Shown here piece by piece: positions 1 to 9,822 of a DNA stretch of 64,000 nt (within the stretch, counting starts at the first letter, position 1; every line of letters starts with the position of its first letter). The stretch covers positions 124,001-188,000 of the forward strand of contig NZ_RCFQ01000001.1 in the NCBI RefSeq assembly GCF_003665155.1, in the 5' to 3' direction. Below the pieces are notes generated by a model. It had not been told where the DNA came from. It saw only the letters and a program-made list of their open reading frames with translations, and did no database searches. This stretch comes from Mariprofundus sp. EBB-1. GTDB lineage: Bacteria > Pseudomonadota > Zetaproteobacteria > Mariprofundales > Mariprofundaceae. A program made the translations under genes and the position numbers.

Positions 1-2
1 AG

Positions 3-167
3 TCCGCATTGGATTGCCGCATCGGCGTACTCGCGTATGCTACCTGTAGCGTGATTGCAGCGGGGTGTGTGCATGTGGTAGTCGGGAACAGGATTGAATT
101 TCATAGGCCAAGTCTAAAGCAGGAAGTGATCGCTGCAACGTATTCAAAGCAGAATCATATCACATAA
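3..167 (+). CDS. Possible 3' end of a gene cut by the window edge
   Basis: One forward frame is open from the left edge to a TAA at 165-167, giving about 54 residues with a hydrophobic Ala/Val-rich stretch followed by a basic tail. The other two forward frames close within about 55 bases. I do not recognise the sequence, and a frame of this length can be open by chance, so it is listed only as a possible C-terminus of a protein that begins outside the window. The tRNA-Lys promoter follows about 20 bases later. Confidence 0.3.
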   Translation, partial: SALDCRIGVLAYATCSVIAAGCVHVVVGNRIEFHRPSLKQEVIAATYSKQNHIT

Positions 168-188
168 AATTAAATCGAAGAAAAGCTG

Positions 189-217
189 TTGACAGCGGCT
201 CTGAAATTGTGACACTT
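189..217 (+). promoter_or_regulatory. Likely sigma-70 promoter of tRNA-Lys
   Basis: A perfect -35 box TTGACA lies at 189-194. After a 17-base spacer comes a weaker -10 hexamer, ACACTT, at 212-217. The next bases are GC-rich, a discriminator type typical of stable-RNA promoters under stringent control. Transcription would start near 224, about 28 bases before the tRNA. Inferred from sequence only. Confidence 0.45.
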
Positions 218-251
218 CGCGCCGCAACAGGAGAATCTTCTCCTTGCAGAT

Positions 252-327
252 GCGCCTATAGCTCAGTTGGTAGAGTAGCGGACTTTTAATCCGTGGGCCG
301 ATGGTTCGAGTCCATCTGGGCGCACCA
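252..327 (+). tRNA. tRNA-Lys (anticodon UUU)
   Basis: All four arms can be folded. The acceptor GCGCCTA pairs with TGGGCGC (one G-U). The D arm is GCTC/GAGT. The anticodon stem GCGGA/TCCGT closes a CTTTTAA loop with anticodon TTT. The T arm is GATGG/CCATC around TTCGAGT. Discriminator A and the CCA end are encoded. The gene is 76 nt, reads lysine codons AAA/AAG, and is followed by its own terminator. Confidence 0.97.
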
Positions 328-357
328 TATAAAGCTAGTAATAGCTTCAAAAGTGAA

Positions 358-390
358 GGGTCAGACTTAACGGTCTGGCCCTTTTTCTTT
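358..390 (+). terminator. Rho-independent terminator of tRNA-Lys
   Basis: A 9-bp stem (GGGTCAGAC / GTCTGGCCC, one G-U) with a 6-base loop is followed by TTTTTCTTTT. It sits about 30 bases after the tRNA CCA end. Confidence 0.9.
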
Positions 391-2207
<1,817 letters not shown>

Positions 2208-2218
2208 AAAATTAAATT

Positions 2219-2300
2219 ACAAAGGCACTAAGATTTCTTGGTTTTACTTTGTGCCTTTGTCCCCCAGGGGATTTCTCTTTCGCAAGCGAAATTCACCTGA
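2219..2300. repeat. Dispersed hairpin repeat between guaB and guaA (copy A)
   Basis: A perfect 10-bp inverted repeat, ACAAAGGCAC (2219-2228) and GTGCCTTTGT (2251-2260), is followed by CCCCCAGGGG and a small hairpin TTTCGC-AA-GCGAAA (2278-2291). The first part recurs at 41731-41752. The second part recurs in the inverted pair at 44898-45187. This is therefore a dispersed intergenic repeat family rather than a simple terminator, and no T-run follows. Confidence 0.75.
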
Positions 2301-2328
2301 TGATTTTGTAGCGAGTTAATAAAACGAT

Positions 2329-3876
2329 ATGGATAAAATTTTAATTTTAGATTTTGGATCGCAATATTCGCAGTTGATTGCCAGACGCGTACGTGAATCG
2401 GAAGTCTTTTCCGAACTACATCCCTGGGACATGAGTACAGATGATATCAAGGCCTTTGCACCAAGCGGTATCATTCTATCCGGTGGCCCGAACTCTGTGT
2501 ATGATGAAGAAACACCGTTAGCACCATCGATTGTATTTCAGCTGGGCGTTCCTGTATTAGGAATATGCTACGGCATGCAGACCATGGCATCACAGCTTGG
2601 TGGTTCAGTTGAGACGGGGTTAGCACGTGAATTCGGTTATGCCGAAATTCAGCCGTGTGCCGACTCGGCTCTATTGCATGGTATTGAAGATAAAGCAGAT
2701 GGAACAATGGATGTCTGGATGAGCCATGGTGATAAAGTCACTGCTCTGCCAGAAGGTTTTAAGGTCATCTGTTATAATGATTCCACACCAATCGCCGGCA
2801 TGGCTGATGAACAACGGCATTTCTACGCGCTGCAATTTCATCCGGAAGTGACCCATACCCATCAGGGTAAAGCGATGCTTTCACGTTTTGTGCATGATAT
2901 CTGTGGTTGTGATCGTTCATGGACCATGCCGCACTATATTGATGAAGCCGTGGCACACATTCGCGAACAAGTTGGTAATGAAGCCGTTATTCTTGGCCTT
3001 TCCGGTGGCGTTGATTCATCTGTTGCCGCAGCCCTCTTGCAGCGTGCTATTGGAGATCAACTGACCTGTATCTTTGTTGATAATGGTCTATTGCGCCTGA
3101 ACGAGTCAGAGCAGGTGATGGATATGTTTGCCGGAAACCTCGGTGTGAATGTTGATCGCGTGGATGCATCCGAAGCCTTTTTAAGGCATCTGGAAGGTGT
3201 TACAGATCCAGAAGCCAAACGTAAAATTATCGGCCGTGAATTTGTTGAAGTGTTCCAGGCAGAAGCGGAACGCATGCCCAATGCAAAATGGCTGGCACAG
3301 GGTACAATCTATCCTGATGTGATCGAATCTGCCGGTTCTAAAACCGGTAAAGCCCATAACATTAAGAGTCATCATAATGTGGGTGGTTTGCCTGATACCC
3401 TGCATTTGAAACTGCTGGAACCATTGCGTGAACTGTTTAAAGATGAAGTGCGTGAACTGGGTGTTGCTTTGGGGCTGCCACGTGAAATGGTTTATCGTCA
3501 TCCGTTCCCTGGCCCTGGGTTGGGTGTTCGCATCCTTGGTGAAGTTAAAAAAGAGTATGCTGATCTGTTGCGCCAGGCTGATGCTATCTTCATTGAAGAA
3601 CTGGTACAGTCGGGCTGGTATGAAAAGACATCACAGGCCTTTGTAGTGTTTTTGCCAGTCAAATCTGTTGGTGTGATGGGTGATGGGCGTACCTATGAAT
3701 GGGTGGTGGCGCTGCGTGCTGTACAAACACAGGATTTCATGACTGCACATTGGGCGGAGCTGCCACATGCCTTACTGGGCAAAGTATCCAATCGTATCAT
3801 TAATGAAGTGCGCGGTATTAATCGTGTGGTTTATGATGTGTCCGGAAAACCACCTGCGACTATTGAGTGGGAATAA
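2329..3876 (+). CDS. guaA: GMP synthase (glutamine-hydrolysing)
   Basis: Converts XMP to GMP using ATP and ammonia released from glutamine; cytoplasmic. The class I glutamine amidotransferase domain (about 1-195) has its nucleophile in GICYGMQ (Cys80) and the rest of the triad in FHPEVTH (His171, Glu173). The ATP pyrophosphatase domain starts at about 205 with the P-loop [10 protein letters not shown]. The C-terminal dimerisation domain begins near 395 and ends in the expected PPATIEWE. At 515 residues it is close to full family length. It lies downstream of guaB on the same strand. Confidence 0.97.
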   Translation: MDKILILDFGSQYSQLIARRVRESEVFSELHPWDMSTDDIKAFAPSGIILSGGPNSVYDEETPLAPSIVFQLGVPVLGICYGMQTMASQLGGSVETGLAREFGYAEIQPCADSALLHGIEDKADGTMDVWMSHGDKVTALPEGFKVICYNDSTPIAGMADEQRHFYALQFHPEVTHTHQGKAMLSRFVHDICGCDRSWTMPHYIDEAVAHIREQVGNEAVILGLSGGVDSSVAAALLQRAIGDQLTCIFVDNGLLRLNESEQVMDMFAGNLGVNVDRVDASEAFLRHLEGVTDPEAKRKIIGREFVEVFQAEAERMPNAKWLAQGTIYPDVIESAGSKTGKAHNIKSHHNVGGLPDTLHLKLLEPLRELFKDEVRELGVALGLPREMVYRHPFPGPGLGVRILGEVKKEYADLLRQADAIFIEELVQSGWYEKTSQAFVVFLPVKSVGVMGDGRTYEWVVALRAVQTQDFMTAHWAELPHALLGKVSNRIINEVRGINRVVYDVSGKPPATIEWE

Positions 3877-3938
3877 TTGAACATTAAATAAAGTTGTCAG
3901 TTTATTTGAATATATTGAAAAACAGGAGAAAATAGATA

Positions 3939-4676
3939 ATGAAGAAGATCATGATTGTTGCCTGCATGGCAATGTTGGCTGCTTGTAGTAATAAAGCAGA
4001 AGCACCAAAAGCACCTGTGTTGTCGTTGGATAACGATAAATCAAAATTGAGTTATGCCATTGGTATGGATATTGGCCAGTCTCTGGAGACACTCAAAGCG
4101 GATTTAGACCGTGCGTTGTTAGTCGCTGCGATTAATGATCGCCTTGATGGAGTCGAATCTAAACTATCAAAGGAAGATGCTGGAAAAGTAAAACAGGCAT
4201 TTTTTAAAGCACAGGCAGATAAGCTTGCCGCGGAAAAGAAAGTAGCAGCTGAAAAGAATATTACTGCAGGAAAAGCTTTTTTGCTTGAAAATGGAAAAAA
4301 AGCAGGCGTAACTACTACTGCCAGCGGTCTGCAGTATGAAGTGCTCACACAAGGTTCTGGTGATAAACCAGTTGCAACGGATAAAGTGACCGTGAATTAT
4401 AAAGGTACATTGATTGATGGTACTGAATTTGATTCTTCATATAAACGTGGTCAGCCAGCTTCATTCCCGCTCAATCGCGTCATTGCTGGTTGGACCGAAG
4501 GTGTTCAGCTGATGAGTGTCGGTTCCAAGTTTAAATTTGTATTACCAGCTAATCTGGCATATGGCGAAGCCGGAGCTGGTAAGAAAATTGGCCCGAATAG
4601 CGTACTGGTTTTTGAAGTGGAGTTGTTAAGTATTGGCGACCCTAAACCAGTCGCACCTGCTGCACCTGCGAAATAA
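3939..4676 (+). CDS. FKBP-type peptidyl-prolyl isomerase lipoprotein (Mip/FkpA-like)
   Basis: Predicted periplasmic cis-trans prolyl isomerase and folding helper. A short signal peptide ends in the lipobox LAAC, so Cys16 should be lipidated. The dimerisation domain FKBP_N (about 30-125) is helical and Lys/Ala-rich. The catalytic FKBP_C domain covers about 140-232, with VTVNYKGTLIDGTEFDSS, VIAGWTEG and AYGEAGAG typical of the fold. This N/C arrangement is that of Mip and FkpA, here with 245 residues. The start is supported by an AGGAG ribosome site. A strong terminator follows the gene. Confidence 0.92.
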   Translation: MKKIMIVACMAMLAACSNKAEAPKAPVLSLDNDKSKLSYAIGMDIGQSLETLKADLDRALLVAAINDRLDGVESKLSKEDAGKVKQAFFKAQADKLAAEKKVAAEKNITAGKAFLLENGKKAGVTTTASGLQYEVLTQGSGDKPVATDKVTVNYKGTLIDGTEFDSSYKRGQPASFPLNRVIAGWTEGVQLMSVGSKFKFVLPANLAYGEAGAGKKIGPNSVLVFEVELLSIGDPKPVAPAAPAK

Positions 4677-4690
4677 TCATAAATAATCTT

Positions 4691-4728
4691 ACCCGCGAAT
4701 GGCTCATGCTATTCGCGGGTATTTTTTT
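4691..4728 (+). terminator. Rho-independent terminator after the FKBP gene
   Basis: Perfect 10-bp stem ACCCGCGAAT / ATTCGCGGGT with a 10-base loop, followed by ATTTTTTT. Confidence 0.92.
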
Positions 4729-4745
4729 AATGTCAGGGAGTTGTG

Positions 4746-5483
4746 ATGTCTGAAGCTATCTTGAAACGTTACAAAGTATGGGATGTACCAACCCGCATTT
4801 TTCACTGGGTTAATTTTACAGCCGTGATTTTATTGATTCTGGTTGGTGCGTTGATGCTGTTTAAAAAGGATCTGGGCATTACCAGCCTGGATGCAAAAAT
4901 TGCCATCAAAGAGATACATGTACTGATCGGTTATGTCTTTGTGATCAATCTGATGATTCGCTTGCTTTGGGGTTTCATTGGTAATCGTTTTGCGCGTTGG
5001 AGCAGTCTGTTGCCGGGTAAAGATTTTGCTGCAACATTGGCTTCTTATATTGCCAGTATAAAGAATGGTGAACCACAGCAGTTTTTAGGTCATAACCCTA
5101 TGGGACGCTTGGCTGTGATTGCACTGTTCCTGCTGTTGATCACGCAAGCGAGTACAGGCTTGATTCGAGCAGGTACAGATATCTATTACCCCCCGTTCGG
5201 ATCGACATTTGCAGCTCAGGTTGCTGCTGAAGGTGTTGATCCAGTCACGATAAAACCATACGACAAAACGGGTACGGATGCTGCTAAATACAAAGAGCTG
5301 AAAGCATTCAAACATATTTATGGTGAAATCCATTTGTATGCTGCTTATGCATTATTGGCTTTGATTTTTCTGCATATCTTTGCGGTTGTACGTGCTGAAC
5401 TTACCGAAGGTGGGGGACTGGTTTCGGCCATGTTCTCGGGTAAGAAAGTGTTATCGAAAGAGCCTGAAGACCTAGAACGTTAA
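4746..5483 (+). CDS. Cytochrome b561-family membrane protein
   Basis: Predicted inner-membrane di-heme b cytochrome that passes electrons between the quinone pool and a partner. Transmembrane segments lie near 20-42, 55-80, 120-140 and 200-220. Candidate heme ligands are the histidines in RIFHWVN, IHVLIGYVF, EIHLYAAY and FLHIFAV. The 245 residues fit the YdhU/CybB-like group. A GTG three bases earlier is possible, but AGGGAG is better spaced (5 bases) from this ATG. The gene is flanked by terminators on both sides, so it is probably transcribed alone. The partner cytochrome is not adjacent. Confidence 0.88.
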   Translation: MSEAILKRYKVWDVPTRIFHWVNFTAVILLILVGALMLFKKDLGITSLDAKIAIKEIHVLIGYVFVINLMIRLLWGFIGNRFARWSSLLPGKDFAATLASYIASIKNGEPQQFLGHNPMGRLAVIALFLLLITQASTGLIRAGTDIYYPPFGSTFAAQVAAEGVDPVTIKPYDKTGTDAAKYKELKAFKHIYGEIHLYAAYALLALIFLHIFAVVRAELTEGGGLVSAMFSGKKVLSKEPEDLER

Positions 5484-5510
5484 GTAGATCAACATTCATA
5501 GAAACTCAAA

Positions 5511-5538
5511 GGGCTGGTGGAGACACCGGCCCTTTTTT
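5511..5538 (+). terminator. Rho-independent terminator after cytochrome b561
   Basis: 9-bp stem GGGCTGGTG / CACCGGCCC (one G-U) with a GAGA loop, then TTTTTT. Confidence 0.9.
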
Positions 5539-5837
5539 CATTTTGTTTTAGGACTCGTTGGCTGAAAGAAGACAGTAGTGAACGGCTGCTTCCGGGCTAA
5601 AACTGGACACTCGAAAAGTATATATTTGTTTATGGCAAGAGATATGCTTAGTGGTTTATTGGTTTCATATTGTATAGCAGGAGCTTAAATTGACCCTACT
5701 CGACCAGAGCAATTACTTTGTACTTATTTATAATAATGGACAAAATAAAGCTAAAAGCGGTTGGGCAGTTGCGGTGATACATTTATTTTCACCAATTACT
5801 ATGTGTTTGGCGAAACAAGCCATGAGGGGATGATATA
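5539..5837. other. Intergenic region before the GGDEF gene
   Basis: No gene was recognised. A short string at 5581-5596 (GAACGGCTGCTTCCGG) resembles the outer ends of the MITE-like element at 7199-7393, so this may be a solo end or insertion scar. GAGGGG at 5824-5829 is the ribosome site of the next gene, eight bases before its GTG. Confidence 0.4.
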
Positions 5838-7166
5838 GTGAAACATAATATCACCAAGGATCAGGAAATGCTTCATCGCTTGGAATTCATAATAAATATC
5901 TCCAGCGACATGCAGGCATTACTGAATAGGGATTTTGTTTACTTGGTTGCCAATACAGCTTATTCGGCCGCATTTAATATGGCTCCCGATAGTCTAATTG
6001 GAAAATCTGTGACCGAAGTATTTGGAGGTGAGTTCTTTAATGATGTGATCCGGCCACGCGCCGAACGCTGTCTGAATGGGGAAGATATAAATTATCAGGC
6101 ATGGTTTGATTTTATAGATTCTGCGCCGAAGTTTATGGATATTCATTACCATCCATATAAAAATGAGTCTGATAAGATCGTTGGTTTTGTTGTGAATGGG
6201 CGAAATATCACCAAGCAAAAGCAAGCTGAAACTGAGTTAAGAAATAGTGAACATAAATTTAGAGATCTATTTGAAAATTCTCCTGACCCTGGTTGGATTA
6301 TTGATAAGGATAATCTATTCAATTTATGTAATGCGGCTGCTGCTAGAGCTCTCGGGTATAGTAGTATTGAAGAGCTTGCATCAGTCCATCCTTCTGAGCT
6401 TTCACCAGAATTTCAACCAGATAGACGCAAATCCTTTGAGAAGGCTAATGAGATGATGGCTATTGCTCATAACAAAGGTATTCATCGTTTCGAGTGGAGT
6501 CATCGACGGAAAAATGGTGAATGTTTTCCGGTTGAGGTTACGTTGTCACGTTTAGGGGGCTCATCAGATGAATTAAGACTCTATTGCATCTGGCGTGATG
6601 TATCTGAAAGTAAAAAGCAAGCGGAAGCCCTGCACGAACTCAATGAGAAGCTTGAAAGCCTCTCCCTTCATGATGGTCTAACCTGTATCGCTAATAGACG
6701 CATGTTTGACACAAGAATAAATCAGGAATGGGGCAGGTGTATTCGTGAACAGCAACCCCTTTCATTGATTATGATCGATATTGATTATTTCAAGCAGTAC
6801 AATGATTACTATGGCCACCAACCTGGTGATGAGTGCCTGAAAGAGGTTGCACAAAAGTTGGCCGAGCTGGCAAAGCGAACTATAGATCTGTGTGCCCGTT
6901 ATGGAGGAGAGGAGTTTGTATTGCTATTGCCAAACACAAGTTTGGTGGAAGCGACTCATTTGGCTGAAAAATGCCGTGAAAATATTTTCCAATTGAATAT
7001 TCCACATGAGACTTCAAGCATCTGTGATGTAGTCACCATTAGCGTAGGCGTTAGTTCAATCACGCCTATCAAAGGGACTATTTCGTCATCCCTCATCGAA
7101 GATGCAGATAAGGCATTATATTTTGCCAAAGAAAACGGTCGAAATATGGTCAAGACTTGTTGCTGA
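5838..7166 (+). CDS. PAS-PAS-GGDEF diguanylate cyclase
   Basis: Predicted to make cyclic di-GMP from two GTP in response to a signal sensed by its PAS domains; no transmembrane segment, so cytoplasmic. PAS 1 covers about 12-130 and PAS 2 about 135-265, the second with a typical PAC tail (RRKNGECFPVEVTLSRLG). A short linker leads to a GGDEF domain (about 275-442). The active-site motif is GGEEF at 356-360, a catalytically competent variant. RTID at 347-350, exactly five residues before it, matches the RxxD inhibitory site for product feedback. It starts at a GTG preceded by GAGGGG. No EAL domain is present. Confidence 0.93.
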   Translation: MKHNITKDQEMLHRLEFIINISSDMQALLNRDFVYLVANTAYSAAFNMAPDSLIGKSVTEVFGGEFFNDVIRPRAERCLNGEDINYQAWFDFIDSAPKFMDIHYHPYKNESDKIVGFVVNGRNITKQKQAETELRNSEHKFRDLFENSPDPGWIIDKDNLFNLCNAAAARALGYSSIEELASVHPSELSPEFQPDRRKSFEKANEMMAIAHNKGIHRFEWSHRRKNGECFPVEVTLSRLGGSSDELRLYCIWRDVSESKKQAEALHELNEKLESLSLHDGLTCIANRRMFDTRINQEWGRCIREQQPLSLIMIDIDYFKQYNDYYGHQPGDECLKEVAQKLAELAKRTIDLCARYGGEEFVLLLPNTSLVEATHLAEKCRENIFQLNIPHETSSICDVVTISVGVSSITPIKGTISSSLIEDADKALYFAKENGRNMVKTCC

Positions 7167-7198
7167 AAAGTGCTCTAGAAATGAAGCGTTGTTGAACG

Positions 7199-7393
7199 TC
7201 TGATTTTGGCCCAGGCTGTGTGAAAACTAATGGCCATTTTCAAAAGTGGTAAATAGAACCTAAAATCACCTAACTACCACTGCCAAGTGGGTTTAAATCC
7301 ATCTATATTGACTCAATATCGTGCGGGTTTGGTGTTAAATTTCCGTCAGTCTGAAAAATTTTGTCTTTTCACACAGCCTGGGCCGGAAGCAGA
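7199..7393. mobile_element. MITE-like element or relic with 28-bp terminal inverted repeats
   Basis: The ends 7199-7226 and 7366-7393 are inverted repeats of about 28 bp differing at three positions. The inner 19 bases (GGCCCAGGCTGTGTGAAAA) are perfect. The 195-bp unit holds no transposase; its only open frame is short and unconvincing. The ends recall IS1182-type termini, but that is from memory and unverified. It lies between the GGDEF gene and a terminator. No target duplication is obvious. Confidence 0.7.
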
Positions 7394-7521
7394 CTCTCTG
7401 ATCTTGAATAAGAGTGATGGGTTTTTACATTGGCATGTCGATTTCACTGTAATAGTCATTAGGAATGCGCTTTTTTTACATTTTTTGACCATGCATTATA
7501 AGCACTAACTATTCATGTGAT

Positions 7522-7554
7522 AAAAAAACAGCCCGCGCAATGCGGGCTGTTTTT
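7522..7554. terminator. Bidirectional terminator before the cytochrome c gene
   Basis: Stem ACAGCCCGC / GCGGGCTGT with a 5-base loop, flanked by A-runs on the left and T-runs on the right. It can end transcription from both sides and lies just past the stop codon of the minus-strand cytochrome gene. Confidence 0.9.
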
Positions 7555-7572
7555 GTTTGTACGGAATACTAT

Positions 7573-8496
7573 TTAAAGTGTTTTAAGGAATGCAATCAGA
7601 TCAGCCTGTTTTGTAGCGTCGCAGATACGTTGGGCTCCCATCTTGGTTTTAGCACTGGCATTGCCTGAAAGTGTTTTGACAGCCGCTTTGGAGTCACACA
7701 TCCATGCAGCTAAGTTCTTTTCGTTCCAGACCCAGCCACCAGCGGCCAGAGCACTACTATATTTCATGTCGGTCATGCTGCCTGCTTTACGTCCGACTAC
7801 ACCTTGAAGACCGGGGCCTACTTTTTTTCTGGCCGTGAAGTTATGACAGGTCTTACATTTATTGGCTAATGATTTGCCTTTTGCTGCATTACCAAGGGCA
7901 GCCACTGGAGCTGCTACTTTTGCAACATTTGTGGCAGCAGCGGCTTTTGTTGCGGCAGTAGCCTTCGCAGTATTAGCGGCCTTCGCAGTATCAGCGGCCT
8001 TTTTGGAAGCAGCTGCTTTTGCAGCATCAACGGCTTTTTTAGAAGCAGCAGCCTTTGTGGCGGCAGCAGCTTTTGCAGTATCAGTAGCCTTGGTAGTGGC
8101 AGCAGCTTTTACAGCTTCAGCAGGCTTGGTTGCGGTAGCAGCTTTTGCAGCATCATCAGGCTTGGTTGCGACACCAACAGATTTTGCAACAGCAGCGGCT
8201 TCCATCGCGGCAACTTCAGCAGCTTTAGTGGCGGCAGCAGCTTCTGCACTCTTTTGGGCTGTTGTTTCTGCTGCTTTCTTTGCAGCAGCTTGTGCTGCTT
8301 CATAGGCCTTTGTAGCGGCAGCTAGTTCATTGTCTTCAGCGCTGCCTTTCACTACTTCCTTGTTAGGTGTTTTTACGACTGCTTTAGGAGCCGCAGTAGT
8401 ACTGGCTGCCGGTGTAGTTGCTGGTGCTGGCTTCTCATCTTGACAAGCGGCCAACGATAGAACCAGTAGAATCGGTATATATAGCTTTGTTTTCAT
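7573..8496 (-). CDS. Lipoprotein cytochrome c on a long Ala/Lys-rich stalk
   Basis: Predicted membrane-anchored mono-heme electron carrier facing the periplasm. The signal peptide ends in the lipobox LAAC (Cys18). Residues about 20-200 are almost entirely Ala, Lys, Thr, Glu and Val in imperfect repeats (AAATKA, AKAAA, SKKA), likely a long TolA-like helix. The class I cytochrome c domain (about 205-307) has CKTCH at 214-218, a conserved KKVGPGLQGVVGRKAG block, and a probable axial Met286 in KTKMGAQ. Two extra cysteines, 267 and 292, could form a disulfide and are unusual for this family. The stalk is long enough to span much of the periplasm. The redox partner is unknown. Confidence 0.88.
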   Translation of the reverse strand: MKTKLYIPILLVLSLAACQDEKPAPATTPAASTTAAPKAVVKTPNKEVVKGSAEDNELAAATKAYEAAQAAAKKAAETTAQKSAEAAAATKAAEVAAMEAAAVAKSVGVATKPDDAAKAATATKPAEAVKAAATTKATDTAKAAAATKAAASKKAVDAAKAAASKKAADTAKAANTAKATAATKAAAATNVAKVAAPVAALGNAAKGKSLANKCKTCHNFTARKKVGPGLQGVVGRKAGSMTDMKYSSALAAGGWVWNEKNLAAWMCDSKAAVKTLSGNASAKTKMGAQRICDATKQADLIAFLKTL

Positions 8497-8565
8497 GTGA
8501 TCTCCTTTTGATGGATAGTGTATAATCAGTAACCTAAATAAGCTGTGAATCTATGACCAGTAATA

Positions 8566-9483
8566 TTAAGCCTTTATTACTTCTATGGCGTTAATAAGAC
8601 TTGAAATTTCTCCACCGGCATCATATTTGAATCTTACCTGAAACTGATCACCAGCTTTGGCATCGATAGGGTGCTTGATAGGAAGAATTAAGTTCATGTT
8701 CATCCAGTCAATCGTGCTACCCTGTTCGAGATTCATGGCCAGAATATTTTTCGTGATAAAACGCAGCGCGTTGAAACATCCATTTTCATTGATTGAAAGC
8801 AGACCATCAAAACTTAGTTCAATGGCATTATCTGCTTGATACTCCAATATAGCGTAAGGCTTGGTTTCTCCCATGGAGAGGTAGCGTGTTGAGAGGGAGC
8901 CCGGGTCTTCAAAAAATGCGATGGGGGCATGATAACCCTGAAAACAAAAATCTGCAGAAACAGGTTCAACAGCTAAGATGGAAGCATTCGGAATGAAGAT
9001 CGGTAGTGTTCCACCAAATTTTTCACGGTAGCGTTGTTTAAAAGACTCGATGACTTCCAGTTGTTTTTCACGCAATAGAGCGGAATGTAACATTTCACAT
9101 ACAACAACATCGACAGGTTCTGGTGGCAGGTATTGACGGGCATCGCCTTGAACCAATTCAACTTTATCACCGCAGCCATTTTCAGTTAACAGAGCATTGG
9201 CGCATTCAACCAGATCAGCTTGACGCTCGACACTGTAAACCTTCGTTGCTTTTTGGGCCGCGAGAAAGGATAGCACACCTGTGCCAGCGCCCATATCCAA
9301 AACCTTGCCTCCGTCGGCAAGTAGATAATTCAGAGCGGCCTTAAAACCGGTCATACGGGCTTGATCTTCCAGCATTTGAAAATGATAATGAATAGGGATG
9401 TATTGCCCGAGTAAATTATCAGCCTCAGTAATCGATGGGTTGTGAATATCGTAGCCTGCTGGCGAAGCTGTAATGTCAGTCAT
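8566..9483 (-). CDS. Class I SAM methyltransferase resembling protein arginine methyltransferases
   Basis: Predicted S-adenosylmethionine-dependent methyltransferase. The sequence HYHFQMLEDQARMTGF at about 33-48 resembles the PRMT N-terminal motif. VLDMGAGTGVLSFLAAQ is the SAM-binding motif I, and VYSVER follows as motif post-I. VVVCEMLHSALLREKQ resembles the PRMT double-E loop, with glutamates on both sides. The C-terminal half is predicted beta-rich like the PRMT barrel. The bacterial role and substrate are unknown. It is not in an obvious operon: the cytochrome c gene lies about 70 bases downstream on the same strand. Confidence 0.75.
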   Translation of the reverse strand: MTDITASPAGYDIHNPSITEADNLLGQYIPIHYHFQMLEDQARMTGFKAALNYLLADGGKVLDMGAGTGVLSFLAAQKATKVYSVERQADLVECANALLTENGCGDKVELVQGDARQYLPPEPVDVVVCEMLHSALLREKQLEVIESFKQRYREKFGGTLPIFIPNASILAVEPVSADFCFQGYHAPIAFFEDPGSLSTRYLSMGETKPYAILEYQADNAIELSFDGLLSINENGCFNALRFITKNILAMNLEQGSTIDWMNMNLILPIKHPIDAKAGDQFQVRFKYDAGGEISSLINAIEVIKA

Positions 9484-9822
9484 TGGATGTACTATAAAGA
9501 GAATACCATAGAAATCAAAGGCGTTGGCGATAAGGCAATGGGTTTTAATAGGCGGGTGATGCAGACATTGATTTGCCTATAAGCGTCGTTATCTAGCATC
9601 CCAATAAGATGAATGGGAATGAAGAAGTATTGATGATTTGATAATAATGGCAGAAAAAACATTCTATGGACACAAGGCTGAGAGTGACGAAAGAGATGTA
9701 CTGTTTTAACGGTAATCAATCAGTTTATCTTTCATAGCATTCATCTGCTCGATTTAATGATTGCATTACTATATATTGATTGCAAATCATTGAAGTGATT
9801 ATTCAATATCATGGAGGCTGTC
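9484..9822. other. Divergent intergenic region
   Basis: No gene was recognised. An imperfect inverted repeat near 9756-9792 (AATGATTGCA and TTGCAAATCATT around an AT-rich core) could be an operator for the LOG gene. GGAGG at 9813-9817 is that gene's ribosome site. Confidence 0.35.

Noticed and set aside
7287-7508. 73-codon frame in the MITE-like element
   Set aside because: It starts inside the element, crosses its right end and has no similarity to a transposase.
7862-8305. Open plus-strand frame of 147 codons opposite the cytochrome c stalk
   Set aside because: It is the complement of Ala/Lys-rich repeats, which leave all frames open. The minus strand has a lipobox, a heme motif and a terminator.
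9492-9719. 75-codon minus-strand frame in the LOG upstream region
   Set aside because: No ribosome site, no recognisable family and irregular composition.
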